A DNA stretch of 64,000 nt from Muricea muricata (taxonomy: Eukaryota > Cnidaria > Anthozoa > Malacalcyonacea > Plexauridae), in the NCBI GenBank assembly GCA_963855995.1, contig OY979716.1, positions 91,767,369 to 91,831,368 on the forward strand, in the 5' to 3' direction. Made by a program: the position numbers and the translations under genes. Each line of letters begins with the position of its first letter. Position 1 is the stretch's first letter. Positions 49,865 to 61,600 of the stretch are shown piece by piece. The notes below the pieces were generated by a model, which was given only the letters and a program-made list of their open reading frames with translations, was not told where the DNA came from and searched no databases.

Positions 49865-50348
49865 TTGGTTGTTATCTGGCCAATAGTTCTCTATGATTCG
49901 ACTCGTGTATGTGGCATAGCGTGTTAGCGGCTGTCGTAGTGGCTAAGAGGAGTTGCGTCCAAAATCGAACCCACCTCAATCTGCTTGCGTTCAAAATATC
50001 GTCGTCATCATCATAATAGCTAGCAACTAAAACAACGCCAATGTAATTCTCTTTTCACTATCAGTAAGTAGTTAGAACCAAAGAAACGTCGTAAAAAATT
50101 AAATACGTGTATTTCAGAATTAAATGAGAAAAAAATGAAATGTCAATGAAAAAAGATATGAAATGTCACCTGAATAATTAAAGTACATCGCGAGCAACGT
50201 ATTTTTTGGAATAATTACCATTTGGGAATAACAAGTCATTAATGGGAGGTGAGTTCGGAACTGGACGCACCGAGGGTGCCTGAAGTTCCCCGTTTTACGT
50301 TTAAACTCATCCGTCAAGCATGGGATAATGAGGCGGATTGTCACTTAA

Positions 50349-50742
50349 GGTGGCTCGATAGTCAGATTTCATTAGAAATCTTATCTCTCCGCCATAAAAT
50401 GTTGTATAGTGAATGCTTGAGCTTCATTTTAGGTCATTGCCCAGGTCTATAGCACTGTTCTCTGTATTTCAAAAAGTGTTTCGTCAAAGTTTATCTGAAC
50501 ATAGAAATCATGTTTCCCGTTTGAACTGAATTCTAATGACAAGTTCATTTGCATAAACTCAACACCTTATCCTTGACAACAATGTCTCTGGACATACGAA
50601 CGGTAGGAGAATAAAACTTTTCCAATTATGAAGACAACCAGTAGAGCTATGCAATGACCTAAACTAAGCTTTACACATGCACTATGAAAGATTCTATGGC
50701 GAAACAAGTACAATGTGCCATGATTTAGACTATCGAGCCACC
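50349..50742. mobile_element. MITE (AGGTGGCTCGATAGTC ends) flanked by TTAA
   Basis: AGGTGGCTCGATAGTC and GACTATCGAGCCACCT at the ends, with TTAA immediately outside on both sides (50345-50348, 50743-50746). The TTAA may be the target duplication, as for piggyBac/Kolobok types, or part of the terminal repeat. Interior noncoding. A related end (TTAAGGTGGCTCGGTA) is at about 53554. Confidence 0.7.
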
Positions 50743-50943
50743 TTAAGCATTACAATGAGTTTGCACGATGGTTTGCTTGTCTCTGCTTGTCGTAGGTCTG
50801 ATTGATGTTACTATTTTGTTAGACAGAATAGCCGATGCTTTAGGCTGAAACTTTCTGCACCTCAGTGGAGCAATTACATTGTGCAAGGATAACTATTGGT
50901 CTTCCACTTGTTTGTATTTGCTAGATATCTGTGGGGAAACCAG

Positions 50944-51092
50944 TCGATCCGAACGCTGCGAGCCAATGAAATTACTGGCCACAATGCTTGATAATTTCCA
51001 TGCTTATTGGAATTGTCATTTTATGCATATAAAATGACCGCTGACGCAAACCATAACCTTAACCGTGATAATCCCAAAAATTTATTGGATAC
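50944..51092. repeat. MITE family A copy
   Basis: TCGATCCGAACGCTG start; TATTGGAATTGTCATTTTAT, GCATATAAAATGACC and AACCGTGATAATCCC shared with the 19008 copy, with which it is most alike. Confidence 0.7.
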
Positions 51093-51350
51093 AATAATGT
51101 GATAATAACCTTACTCGGTCACAACGCTCGGGAACACCCGTTCGGGATGGTGTCATTTCCGGATTTTATAGTATTTTGTGAAACATGTTACGGCAACGAG
51201 GTTCTTCTCGAAAAATTTTTTTCTCACCCAAAATGTTTTAAAACAGCAAATTTTGACAGATCCATCGCGAATATAGATCGTGTGTGCTCGCGGGCACGTC
51301 GATAAAATTTTGAATTAGGCACCTGTGTTGATCCGTTGTGTTTCCAAGTA

Positions 51351-51553
51351 AGAGTTTGTTTTGTGGAGATATTAGCAGTAGAATATGCGTGAGATTAGGT
51401 GATGTGTTTTATCGAAAGGTTTTTAATGCAAAACTTCCCATACGAAATATTTATGAAATATTTAGAATGCCTCTGTTCCGTCGATAAAACACATCACTTA
51501 ATCTCATGCATATAAGCATATTCTACTGCTAATATCTCCACAAAACAAACTCT
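51351..51553. repeat. MITE-like inverted repeat (AGAGTTTGTTTTGTGGAGAT)
   Basis: AGAGTTTGTTTTGTGGAGAT, TAGCAGTAGAATATG, GATGTGTTTTATCGA on the left with complements on the right, ending 51553. The inner segment TTTTTAATGCAAAACTTCCC is repeated once more just outside at about 51581. Confidence 0.8.
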
Positions 51554-52644
51554 TTAACATGTAGGTAGTGAATAACATAAGGTTTTTAATGCGAAACTTC
51601 CCATGCGAAATATTTATGAACGGCGTTTTACGACTCCTGACCAGTACAAGAAAACATGCATCCTTGTGCTAAGGCCCTAATTAGCAGACACTTTTTTCAT
51701 AAGAAAATTTTAAAGGCAATGATTGTTTAATACGGGATCTATATGTAAAATACAGTCGAGTAGGATCGTTCGAGTCGATTTCCACGGCGAATTTATTGGG
51801 GGGGGGGGGGGGACTTGAAGCGAAGACAAGCGAATTCAGCGACGTGATTGGTTAAAAGTGGTTGGCGAAAAAAATCGCTGCGAATAGGTAGGAACCGTTC
51901 CTACTTTTTTCTCTTCGTAGATTCGTAGTATGCAATGCATTTTATGATTGACCTTTGACTTTTGAATCAATAATGATCGCGGTGTTTTTCATTTCAAAAT
52001 ATGATTTCAATCCATAATTACATTTGCATGCCTTTCCTTCGGACTCTTTTGAAGTCAGATGCAGATCAGTGGCCTGCTGCTGTATAATTATACAGTATTT
52101 TACATGTGTACCTGTAGGATTGAGGCTGATTAAAAATATCATTTGAAATGTACACGATTTAAAACGAACAAATATATTAATTGATATCAGTGATGTCATT
52201 GACGTAATAATTTTTTTTCAATCACTATAGGTAAACTTTCTGAAAAATTGAAGTGTCAAGAAGAAAACATTAGGGAGAGAAATATTTTAATGAAATTACA
52301 TCGCTCAGAAAATACTGTTTCCAACTATCTAAAAACTTTGTGATTTTTGCCGACGTGCAAGCCAATATTTTTCTCATCCGTTATCGCAGACGGCACAGTT
52401 TACTCCGTGTGGGAGCTCGATTGATTTTTGCGTCGTCGATAGAATTAATAATAGTTGCTGATGGGAAAATAAGTTCCGATCTGCAATTAACGTAAGCGGC
52501 TTGGTATTGACACAGACCAGTGTCCAATTACTGAGTTTATTCATATATTGTAGGCAGTATGCTAATGTGGTATTATAAAGAAGTGCCTCTGTTCCGGTTA
52601 TAAACTAAAGCAAGACCTAGATTACTAACAGTCGTAACAGAGTA

Positions 52645-55600
52645 ATGGATCTTTCTAGAGATGGGTATACTTCAAGCTTCAGTCTTTTGCTGGCGTGCTT
52701 AATCATTTCATGCGGATCTATATGTGTTGGTAATATCGAAGAAGGTTAGTCTTTACTTGTACGTATATTTAAGTGGCTGGTTAGCATTGTGGTACTTGAA
52801 AAGCTGGCGTGCCGCTAACCCTAGGTTAAACTTAAACCTATATATCTACTGTTTTAGTTTCTGTAATCTGGTTTCTGTAGAATTACAGGTCGATTTATTT
52901 CAAAACTTCATGAACTATTGAACTAAGACTACTATTAATTAATCAGACAAGATGAACTTATAAAGAATTACAAATATTTCCAAGTTTATCACCAAGGCTG
53001 CTGTTAGGAAATTTATTTCCTTGGTTTTCCTTAACAAAATAGGTATATACTGGTATATAGTACGAAATGATATATTCATGTCTCTTAACTTAAGTGGGGA
53101 AATCGAAAACAATTGCACCAACACCAGTGTGAACTCGATTGACTTTAATATGACAACTCCATGAATTTATTCTCATCGAAATCAATACGCATTTCCCCTA
53201 ACAAGCATGGTAGAAAATGATATTCGATGTTTGGACTGGATTTGAATACAAATTTAGAAATATGAGCAACATAGGCTGATACATGGCTTGTCAACATTAG
53301 TTCAGTGACGTGAGGTCATCAAGTTTTATGATCTGTGTTATATTATTACGACATAAAAATAAAATAAGATACATGTTATGTTGGAAGAATTTAGTGCAGT
53401 TATTGTGAGGTACTGTGATCTATTATATTTTAGCATATAATTAAACGCCTCAGACCAATTTATCCCAGCAAATGGGAACAATATTAACTCAATAGCTACA
53501 GACCGTGTGGTATAAAGAGCGAGACGAGAAAAAATAATTATCACAGCTGGCCTATTTAAGGTGGCTCGGTACAGTTTTCCAAATATTGACTTGTAATTTT
53601 TCTGACATCTTTCCACTTCGCATTTAAATTTAAATAAGCTGATATTGAGTTGTTCTTATATTTCAACATTAAGTATGCCAAATTACGATAGATTTGGTGA
53701 CTAGTACTCTGTTGCTATGACAATACTCGCATGTGAAATTCGCTCAAAAATTGTCACAGTATCCATAATTTTTTTGTAGCTCCATACAAAGCATGCAGGG
53801 CGACCCCCCAATTTTGTTCCTTGAATTATGTTACAAACAACACAGTCAAAATATTCTGTAGCCTCCTACGCATACTAGATTGTTTTCGCCCAAGGCTCAC
53901 TCACTACAATCTGCTTACTCGAGAATATTCCCATTGCCTTTGTTTCGTTAACCAATCACGAGCCATACGGATATATGATATTTATTACGAATTGACCGAT
54001 CCGCTGCCTGATAACATCCCAGGGAATACTCCCCTCGAAGTATAATAATAGATTTGCTATAAGTTTATCGTCGGATTTCGTGGTGGCTAAAAGTGATCCA
54101 CTTTATAAATATGTGCATGGAATCCCTTTTTCTCAGCAAATATATGCAATTCCCAGCTTCCATTTCAGCCTTTTGGGACCCTCTGTATCAGGTACCGCTG
54201 TCATGGATTACTTTCGATCTGCATAAGGTTCACACGAGCATATTTTGCCCAGGTGAATTATCGCTCTAAGACCAAATTCAGTTCTATTTTGGTGTCGAGT
54301 TGGAAACTTTCTCTAGGTGCAAAGATTTATTTAGCACGGAGCTTTTAACTACCAATCTGCATTCTTCGCTTCTTATATAGCGATGCCCAATCCCCGGGCT
54401 TTTCACCTTCGGCTCTGGCCCAAAAAACTCCGGTTCCGCCAGAAAATATCAAACTCCATCAAGTTCATGAAAATTTGAAATGTAATGATTTTTTTACATT
54501 TCAAAGTGGAAACGTTATCTTTGCCTTATAGCGCTATTTGCATTTGAGCGTGCGCCGTGCGTTTTTTACGTGTTTAAAATGTTTTCGTTTATTCGGTCGA
54601 AACTTAATTTCACGTTGCTATGGGCGGAACCAATGTTACTAAGGTCTGTCTTAGTAACATTGGTCCCGCCCATAGCAACATGAAAGTTTTGGCCAGTAAC
54701 CCTCAAGTTTCATAATATGAAACAAACACGTAAAAAACGCACGGTGTACGCTCAATTGCAAATGGCGGTATTCACACCCAATCCGAACTTTGTAACGCAG
54801 TAAAATTATTGTATCCAATAAACTATTAGGGTTGTTACGGTTAGGATTAGGGTTGGTGTTTGCGGCAGGGTCATAGAAATGATAGATATAGAATGGGTGC
54901 TTCGTAACCTAGCCGGTACCCAAATTGAACAAAAAATTGCCCTAAAAAATCCGCCATATTGGATTTGTCCGAGCAGCGGTCTATGCGAAATACAATGGGG
55001 CGAGTATAATTTTGGGTCATGGCTTTATAGGATACCTTAAAGGTTGAACTGTCGAGGGAGCATCTCACTCACTGTGACTGTATCTACTTCACCAAATTTA
55101 GCTAAAGAAGGAGCGCGTAGCGCCACAATAAGCGTACTGTTTTGCTATATTAAAACTATTCTCACTCACTGGTGTTACGTCCCTGTCAAAACTGTTTTTA
55201 TTATGTGTTCTAAAAATCTCCAGGCTCTATTTATTTAATCAAGAAGCTAAGTTCAAAACAATCTAATAGCTTCTAAACTACAATGACAACCACATGAACG
55301 ATCCCCATATATTATAAAATAATATCAATAAGTGTCCCGTATATTCTGTCCGAGAGCAGTCTGATACCAAATATTTCACATAAAGCATCTCCCTTTCTTA
55401 AAGATTTTCAGTCCCTTATCATTGGGAATACTTTAATAATAGTCAAATATATAGCTTTGTTGTTTGTTCGAAAACCTAGAGTGTATTTGCGTCTCTTGTG
55501 TTCCGTGTTACGACAGGATATAGTCCCTCAGTCGCACCGGTAGCCGTCTCTCTCTTCTTATCCGGTTGTTCACTTCATTTTCTACGTTCTGGTCTTCTGG

Positions 55601-58600
55601 TGGTCTCGTGTTCTCTACATCACCATTTGCCATTTCATCGTCTGTTTCTCGAGCCCAGGTTGATTCCTCGTCTTCCTTGTCAGCAGGTTGCGTCGAATGT
55701 TCGTCCGTTCCCACTAACAGGTTTTCGAGTTTTAGTTGGCTTGCGTCACGGCACAGTTCCCTTCCGTCCTTAATTCGTTTGATGGTGTTAGAAGATCCTT
55801 CAATTTTTGTAATTGTGTAAAAAGCTGGCTCAATTGCTGTTGTCCATTTGTTACTCTTCTTCTGTTTCAGCAATACATAGTCCTTCAATGCGAATATGTG
55901 TTTCTTTACATTTCTTTTCAGTTGTGTCATTCGTTTCTTGTATTCTTTGCCTTGCTCGGTAATTTTTTTGTCTTCCTCTCTTTGAGCTGTTTCCTGCCCG
56001 GGTTCGCGGTCAAGACGGGTGCGTATAGGTCTACCATGGAGGGCCTCATACGGCGTAACCCCTGTGGCCGGATGTGGGGTATCTCTATAGGATGTTAGCA
56101 TATCTTGTTCTGCTATTTCTCTCTGTGATGCGTGTTTTCCTTGCAAATGTGCAATCTGTTCAGTTCTATTGAGGGTCTGCATGAATCTTTCTGCTTCCCT
56201 GTTGGCTCGTGGGTGTTCTGGTGTTATCCGGTGGTGTACGAATCCTTCATGTGCAGCGAACTGTGCAAATTCCTCTGAATTAAAGGGGAGTCTGTTGTCA
56301 GAATCTACGCGTTGTGGGATACCATGGTGCCCAAACATTCGTTTTAGTTTAGCCTGGGTTGGTTTAGATGATCTTGTATACGTGACTTCCGTGTATCGGG
56401 TTCTTTTGTCGATGGCAACTAGGTTGTAATGCCCACCTGGATATGGTCCCCCAAAGTCAATGGCAATCTGGACGGTAATTTCCCATTGGGGTGGCAAAAG
56501 TGGCAACCGTGCGTGATGCTGGATCGAGGGGAAGTTGGTGATATCCTTGACGGAGGTCCATCTTTGTCCTGATGCTACAGTCGTGAAATCTGTGCATGAA
56601 ATCTTCGACGATAGGGTTTGGGTTACTTGGCTTCGTTCCATGTGTTGATTGGGGACCCGAAGATCAACGCTTGCCCGTATCATATCTGGGCCGAATTCTT
56701 CCTTAGGTGTATGGGCAAATTTCGGTTTTGGTTGTATCACCAATGGGGAGCACCAGGTTACCGGTTCGTTCTCAGGAACCAGTTCAAATATATCTCCTTC
56801 AACTCCTTGTCGCAGCCATTCCTTGAGTGGTCGTTTGAGGTGGTAGGGTACAGGGCGTGGTCTTTGAGTTACTGGTATGGCATCGGGTTTCATATGGAAT
56901 TGTCCATAAATTTCTTTGTAGTTTTTCTTATCCGTGATTTTGCCGATTCCCTGAAAGACATGATTGTACTTGGTGATTATGTTATCCATTTCCTGCTGTT
57001 CGGCCGTCTTCATGGCTGCCTTAATGGTCTTTGGTTTCTCAATGAGTGTATCTTTGCTGAGCAGTGGTGGTGAATTTATCCTCCCTTTTACGACAACAAC
57101 CGTCGCAGGCTTTCCACAGGTCTGATTGCAGATTATTGTATCGAATTTCCTTTTTACATGGAGCGGGTGTTGCAACGTGTTGAGTTTGATTTGGCAGGGT
57201 TCTAAGGTCGGTTTATGCTCGGTTCGGTGCAATAACGCTTGGAATTGATGTTCGTCCATCAGGTTGACCTCGGCCCCACTGTCTGGTTCCATGCGAGTAT
57301 CAACGTGATCTAATCGCACTGTCACGGTTGGTTTCTGTCTCTGTGTCGCTTTAATTTTCTTCGCTTGGAAGCTGTGTGTAACCGCTTGTATAAAGTAATC
57401 ATCATCTGAGCTAATTGGCGAGTCTTCCTCGGCAGTCCGTTTTATTTGCCGGCTTTGGTCGTTTGATCTGCTGTCTTGCTTTCGGGTGGCGACTCTTAAG
57501 TTACCTGAAGATCTGTATACTGATGAGAACTGATTTTCCTTATTGCATTTTCTACATCGTTTCCCAAAGGCTGGGCAGTGGTCGCTTTTCCGGTAGTTAT
57601 ATCCACAATATTGGCATTGACGCGGTGGTGTGCTATGTCTCCGTCTTTCTTGGTCCTGGTGGGTTGTGGAAAAACGGGGTGGGTATTGTTGCCGTGGTGC
57701 TCGTATTTGGTTAAAGTGTTTATGCAACGAAATTTCACGCCGATGTTTTTTGACCTCACTGTAGAGATAACGTAAAATGGGTTGGTAACTTCTTTTACAG
57801 AAGTTCATCGTCTGGCTTCTTTCGTGAGAAATCAAGCTTTGAATAATATGCAAATATCATACTTATGACATCACAGTGCATAATGTAATTTAAAACAACA
57901 TAGATTTTTCGAACAATTTAAGTTTGTCGAACAAAATTCCAAAATTGTAACTTACAAATTCCGATTTGCTGTACTTTAGTGCAACTTTTGGAAATTCATC
58001 ATGGATACTGTAAGAGAAATTCCTACAGCACTAAAAATCATTATGCACTGTGATGTCATAAGTATGATATTTGCATATTATTCAAGGCCAAATTTCTCAC
58101 AAAAGAAGCAAAATGATGAACCCATTTTACGTTAACTGTACACTGAGGCTATAAAACTTTGTTGTGAAATTTCGTTGCATAAATACTTTAATTTCTCTTA
58201 TCTCAGCTTGGGTCTCTTGTGTTTCCCGTTTGATGCTAGCTTTTACTTCCGCTTCCGGAGACGTAATGGCTGCGACTTGCCGTTTGATATTTTCCATTTG
58301 GGCTGCCTCGACAAGTAATTGTGCCAAATTCCATGCTTTGTTGATAGATTTTTGTATCAGTGTTTTGTTGGCAATTGCTTGTATGATGTGCTCGAGGATT
58401 CTGTCATCATGTGTGTCGCCGAACTCGCAATCAGTCGCTTTTTCTCGAAGTCGGGCTGCATAATTGCTTGTTGATTCTCCTGAGTATCGGGAATAATGTT
58501 TGTTTTTTTTAGGTAAGTAATGATTGTTTAATTTTGTTCGCATTTTCTCGTATGGATTGTCCGTTTCCGGATCTGGTAGGCTTTTTTCTAATTTGGCTAC

Positions 58601-61600
58601 TTCCTTTCCGCCGTAAATTATGGGGGCGTCTTTTTTATCAATTGGGTCAGTGATTTTAAAATATCTGAATTCTCGTTCGATGCCCTCCAACCATTCCTCC
58701 CAAGCGTTTCCTGTAGCATACGGGTCTTCTGGGGCAATAAAGGGCAATGATCGTAAATTTCTTGTTTCTGTAATAACACGTACCGTCGGTGGTGCTGTTT
58801 CGTCTTCGGCCATCTCACTTGTAGTAAATATGGTTTGCGGAATACGTGTATTTACGTGTCCTTGGGTTCGCTGAATACCTCGTCGCCAATGTTACGTCCC
58901 TGTCAAAACAGTTTTTATTATGTGTTCTAACAATCTCCAGCAGTGAACCCTATAAATACTGGAACGATAACTCCAGATAAAAACCCTACGTTTGGGTGAA
59001 GCCAAGATGGCGGCAACAGCTACAAATGTCGTAAACAGTCTTAGTACTATTTTCCCGAGGTATTTGCTATTTTGAAAAAAGATTGTATCGCAAACTAGGA
59101 TATAAGTTCATTAACCATAAAATTACCTCTTAAATCAAAATAAAAAGATCAAATATCCGTACATTCCCAGAAGAATGGTGTCAACCGCGCCCAGAGAAAC
59201 AATAGAAAAGGACAGAACTTGATAACCTATTGATAACCAATTTGGCTTCAAAGATGGCGGCCAAGTTATCGTTCCAGTCGAATTTAGAGTTCACTGATCT
59301 CCAGGCTCTGTTTATTCAACTCAAGAAGCTAAGTTCAAAACAATCTAATAGCTTTTAAACTACAATGACAACCACATGGACGATCCCCATGTATTATAAA
59401 ATAATATCAATAAGTGTCCATTATGTTCTGTCCGAGAGCAGTCTGGTACCAAATATTTGATATATAACAACTGGGACTGTATCAATTTCACCAAATTTAG
59501 CTAAAGCGCGAGCCCGAAGGGCGAGTAATGATTGTCGCGCTACGCGCTCCCTCTTTAGCTAAATTTGGTAAAGCAGATACAGTCCGAGTGAGTGAGAAAT
59601 GTGACAACCCAAGATTGACTGGATATTGATAGTTATTATATGTATGGAGATACACAAAACACAGGGTTAACTCGGTCTCAGTGCTCTCTCGACATTTCGA
59701 CCTTTAGGGTATCCTATAAAGCCATGACCTATAATTTTGCCCTTATAAATCGGCCATTTTGAATTTTATTGTGGCGGCACTTGTTTACGTGAAAATAGAT
59801 AGGAGCACGCATTCTCTATCTATTATTTCTATGGTCAGGGTTCATTTTATATGTATGAAATCACAGTTGCAATTAGTATTGGATTTGCTACATGTAGTAA
59901 CCAGTAATTTTATTGAGTTACAACGTTCGGATTACCTGATATTCAAAACTTCGCACTTTTCGCTTGAATACCATAATTACTATTTGTGTGTGTGTGGAAA
60001 ATCGTAATAACGGAAGCATTTACTTTTTCGTCAATAGACTTCAGTTTTTTTCGCACGTTTAAATAGTACTTTGCAGCACAAAAAGGTGAACAAACAGGCG
60101 AACAAACTCCGCCAAAATCATTATTATCATTACAAAATGTCCGTCAGCAAACTGTATATTCAGCAAAATGTCCACTCGGCAAAATACTCACTCGGCAAAT
60201 ACCTTTCGGCAAGATATCTAGGTATCATGTATATAGTAGAATGTTTATCATGTCCGTGATTTCTGGTCATACTGCCCGTAAATTTGCAACCAGAGATTGT
60301 CTGCAAACCTTATTATGAATAATCCTGGTTTCGCTTCAAACGTATTCAAACACCATTGGGACCTTTTGCATGGCAAACCCTGGCTTGTGACGCCATTAAC
60401 ATTACCGTTGATGGGATCTTTTTTTAGTTTAATATTTAATTTTATAATTAGTATTATTATACATTGCAGTTGTTTTATGCGTTGTGATTGGTCAGTTGTG
60501 TGCAGATAAATGCGACAATCTCACAATCTGCAGAAAGCTCAGTTATCTGCTAGCAGATAACTGAGTTATCTGCATGTTGAGCCTACGGTGCATAGAGATT
60601 ACATCATGGTTGGTGAGTGCGTACGATTTTTATTCACGAGTTGTGAAGGATCGTTAAACGAACGAGTGAGCGCAGCGAACGAGTGAGTTTAGCGATCCTT
60701 CACAACGAGTGAATAATAAAAATCGTACAAATGAACCAACCATGAAGTAATTTGTTTATTATATGAGTATAAAGATGAGTGTATAAAGATACGGATATAT
60801 CTTACTGACAAAAACAAATACTCAAGCAAAATATTAAAATGGAATTTCTTACCATTTATTGCTTTGTTTTCTTGCTGAAAATGAAACCATGAGGTTTATT
60901 TCAAGTTAATGAGGCCACGAATGTCGTCGTTATGATTTTAGGTGGTTGTTTTATCAGTGAAATTGTCTTAAATCTCTCTTTTCGGTGAGTTAAAAAAATA
61001 CTTGTAAAATCAGACTTCATGTTTACACTAGCCTGCGAGCAGGTGTTGCACGTTCGGGTCAGCCAATCAGAACACTGAACGATAAATTTTCACTGGTGAA
61101 AAAACATCGTTCGTCCAATCAAAGGCCGTGAACGATCATTTTAATTTTCACCGAGTGAAATTTTATCGTTCTTGATGCCGATTGGCTATTGCTAATTTGG
61201 AACGATTATTACGCACAGCCATATCGATGAATAAATCTCTATACTCATGTAATAAAAATTATTACAGTATGCGGTATTCGTTGGCATCAACGGTTGGCAT
61301 GGCGACAACATTTTTTTTCGACATTTTCTGTTTCATGTTATGGCATCTCGCTTTTTAAGCTCTTCCGAACACGAAATTCGTCAATTGCTTGAGGAAAAAG
61401 ATTCAAAAAACACAAAAAGAACAAACAAAGTCGCTCAACAAGTGTTTCATGAATATTTGTTGGAAAGGGGATTGCAGAAAAGCGAAATTGCTCGAGTTTT
61501 AAAAAGGTTTTACGTCGAAGTACGTCGAAGGTTTCGCTACCATGTTTATTTTCTCCGCCTACAATGTATAATAAAACAATTATCGGATTCGGTTTTTGTG

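Larger units (their letters stand above)
46359..52644. other. Intergenic between GOT1 and GPCR genes: repeats only
   Basis: No gene is supported. Besides the listed hairpins and MITEs there are a C-rich microsatellite (CACCCC units, about 49288-49320), a poly-G run (51799-51812) and a short hairpin CGTCTATACC...GGTATAGACG (47931-47960). Open frames lack domain features. Confidence 0.55.
55173..59469 (-). mobile_element. Gypsy-type LTR retrotransposon, internally deleted
   Basis: LTRs at 55173-55387 and 58890-59469 begin TGTTACGTCCCTGTC on the plus strand. Flanked by ACTGG on both sides (55168-55172, 59470-59474), a 5-bp duplication. Read on the minus strand, the 5' LTR (right side) is followed at once by TTGGCGACGAGG, a primer-binding site like that at 1484, and the 3' LTR (left side) is preceded by the purine tract AAGAAAGGGAGA. 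Gag lies at 58813-58192 and pol at 57710-55508. Most of reverse transcriptase and RNase H is missing, and a TTAA MITE splits gag from the zinc knuckle, so the copy is not autonomous. Situated in GPCR intron 1, antisense to that gene. Confidence 0.9.
54872..59833. mobile_element. hAT-like non-autonomous element, MITE family C, host of the nest
   Basis: Ends CATAGAAATGATAGATATAG and complement of CATAGAAATAATAGATAG, same family as 26656-27680. Long subterminal inverted similarity follows: GTCATGGCTTTATAGGATACC near 55016 and its complement near 59710. Without the Gypsy insertion it would be about 0.66 kb. 8-bp flanking duplication as given for the split MITE. Its interior carries the hairpin arms at 55065-55135 and 59474-59584. 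Confidence 0.8.
54780..59933. repeat. MITE family A copy split by a 5-kb insertion
   Basis: The left half is 54780-54871 (ATCCGAACTTTGTAACGCAG ... GGCAGGGT), the right half 59834-59933 (GTCAGGGTTCATTTTATATG ... ACAACGTTCGGATTA). Together they match the 49683-49864 copy end to end. The insertion duplicated 8 bp (GGCAGGGT and GTCAGGGT, one mismatch). Confidence 0.8.

Noticed and set aside
55498-57775. Several plus-strand open frames over the Gypsy pol region
   Set aside because: They are antisense shadows of the minus-strand pol frame.
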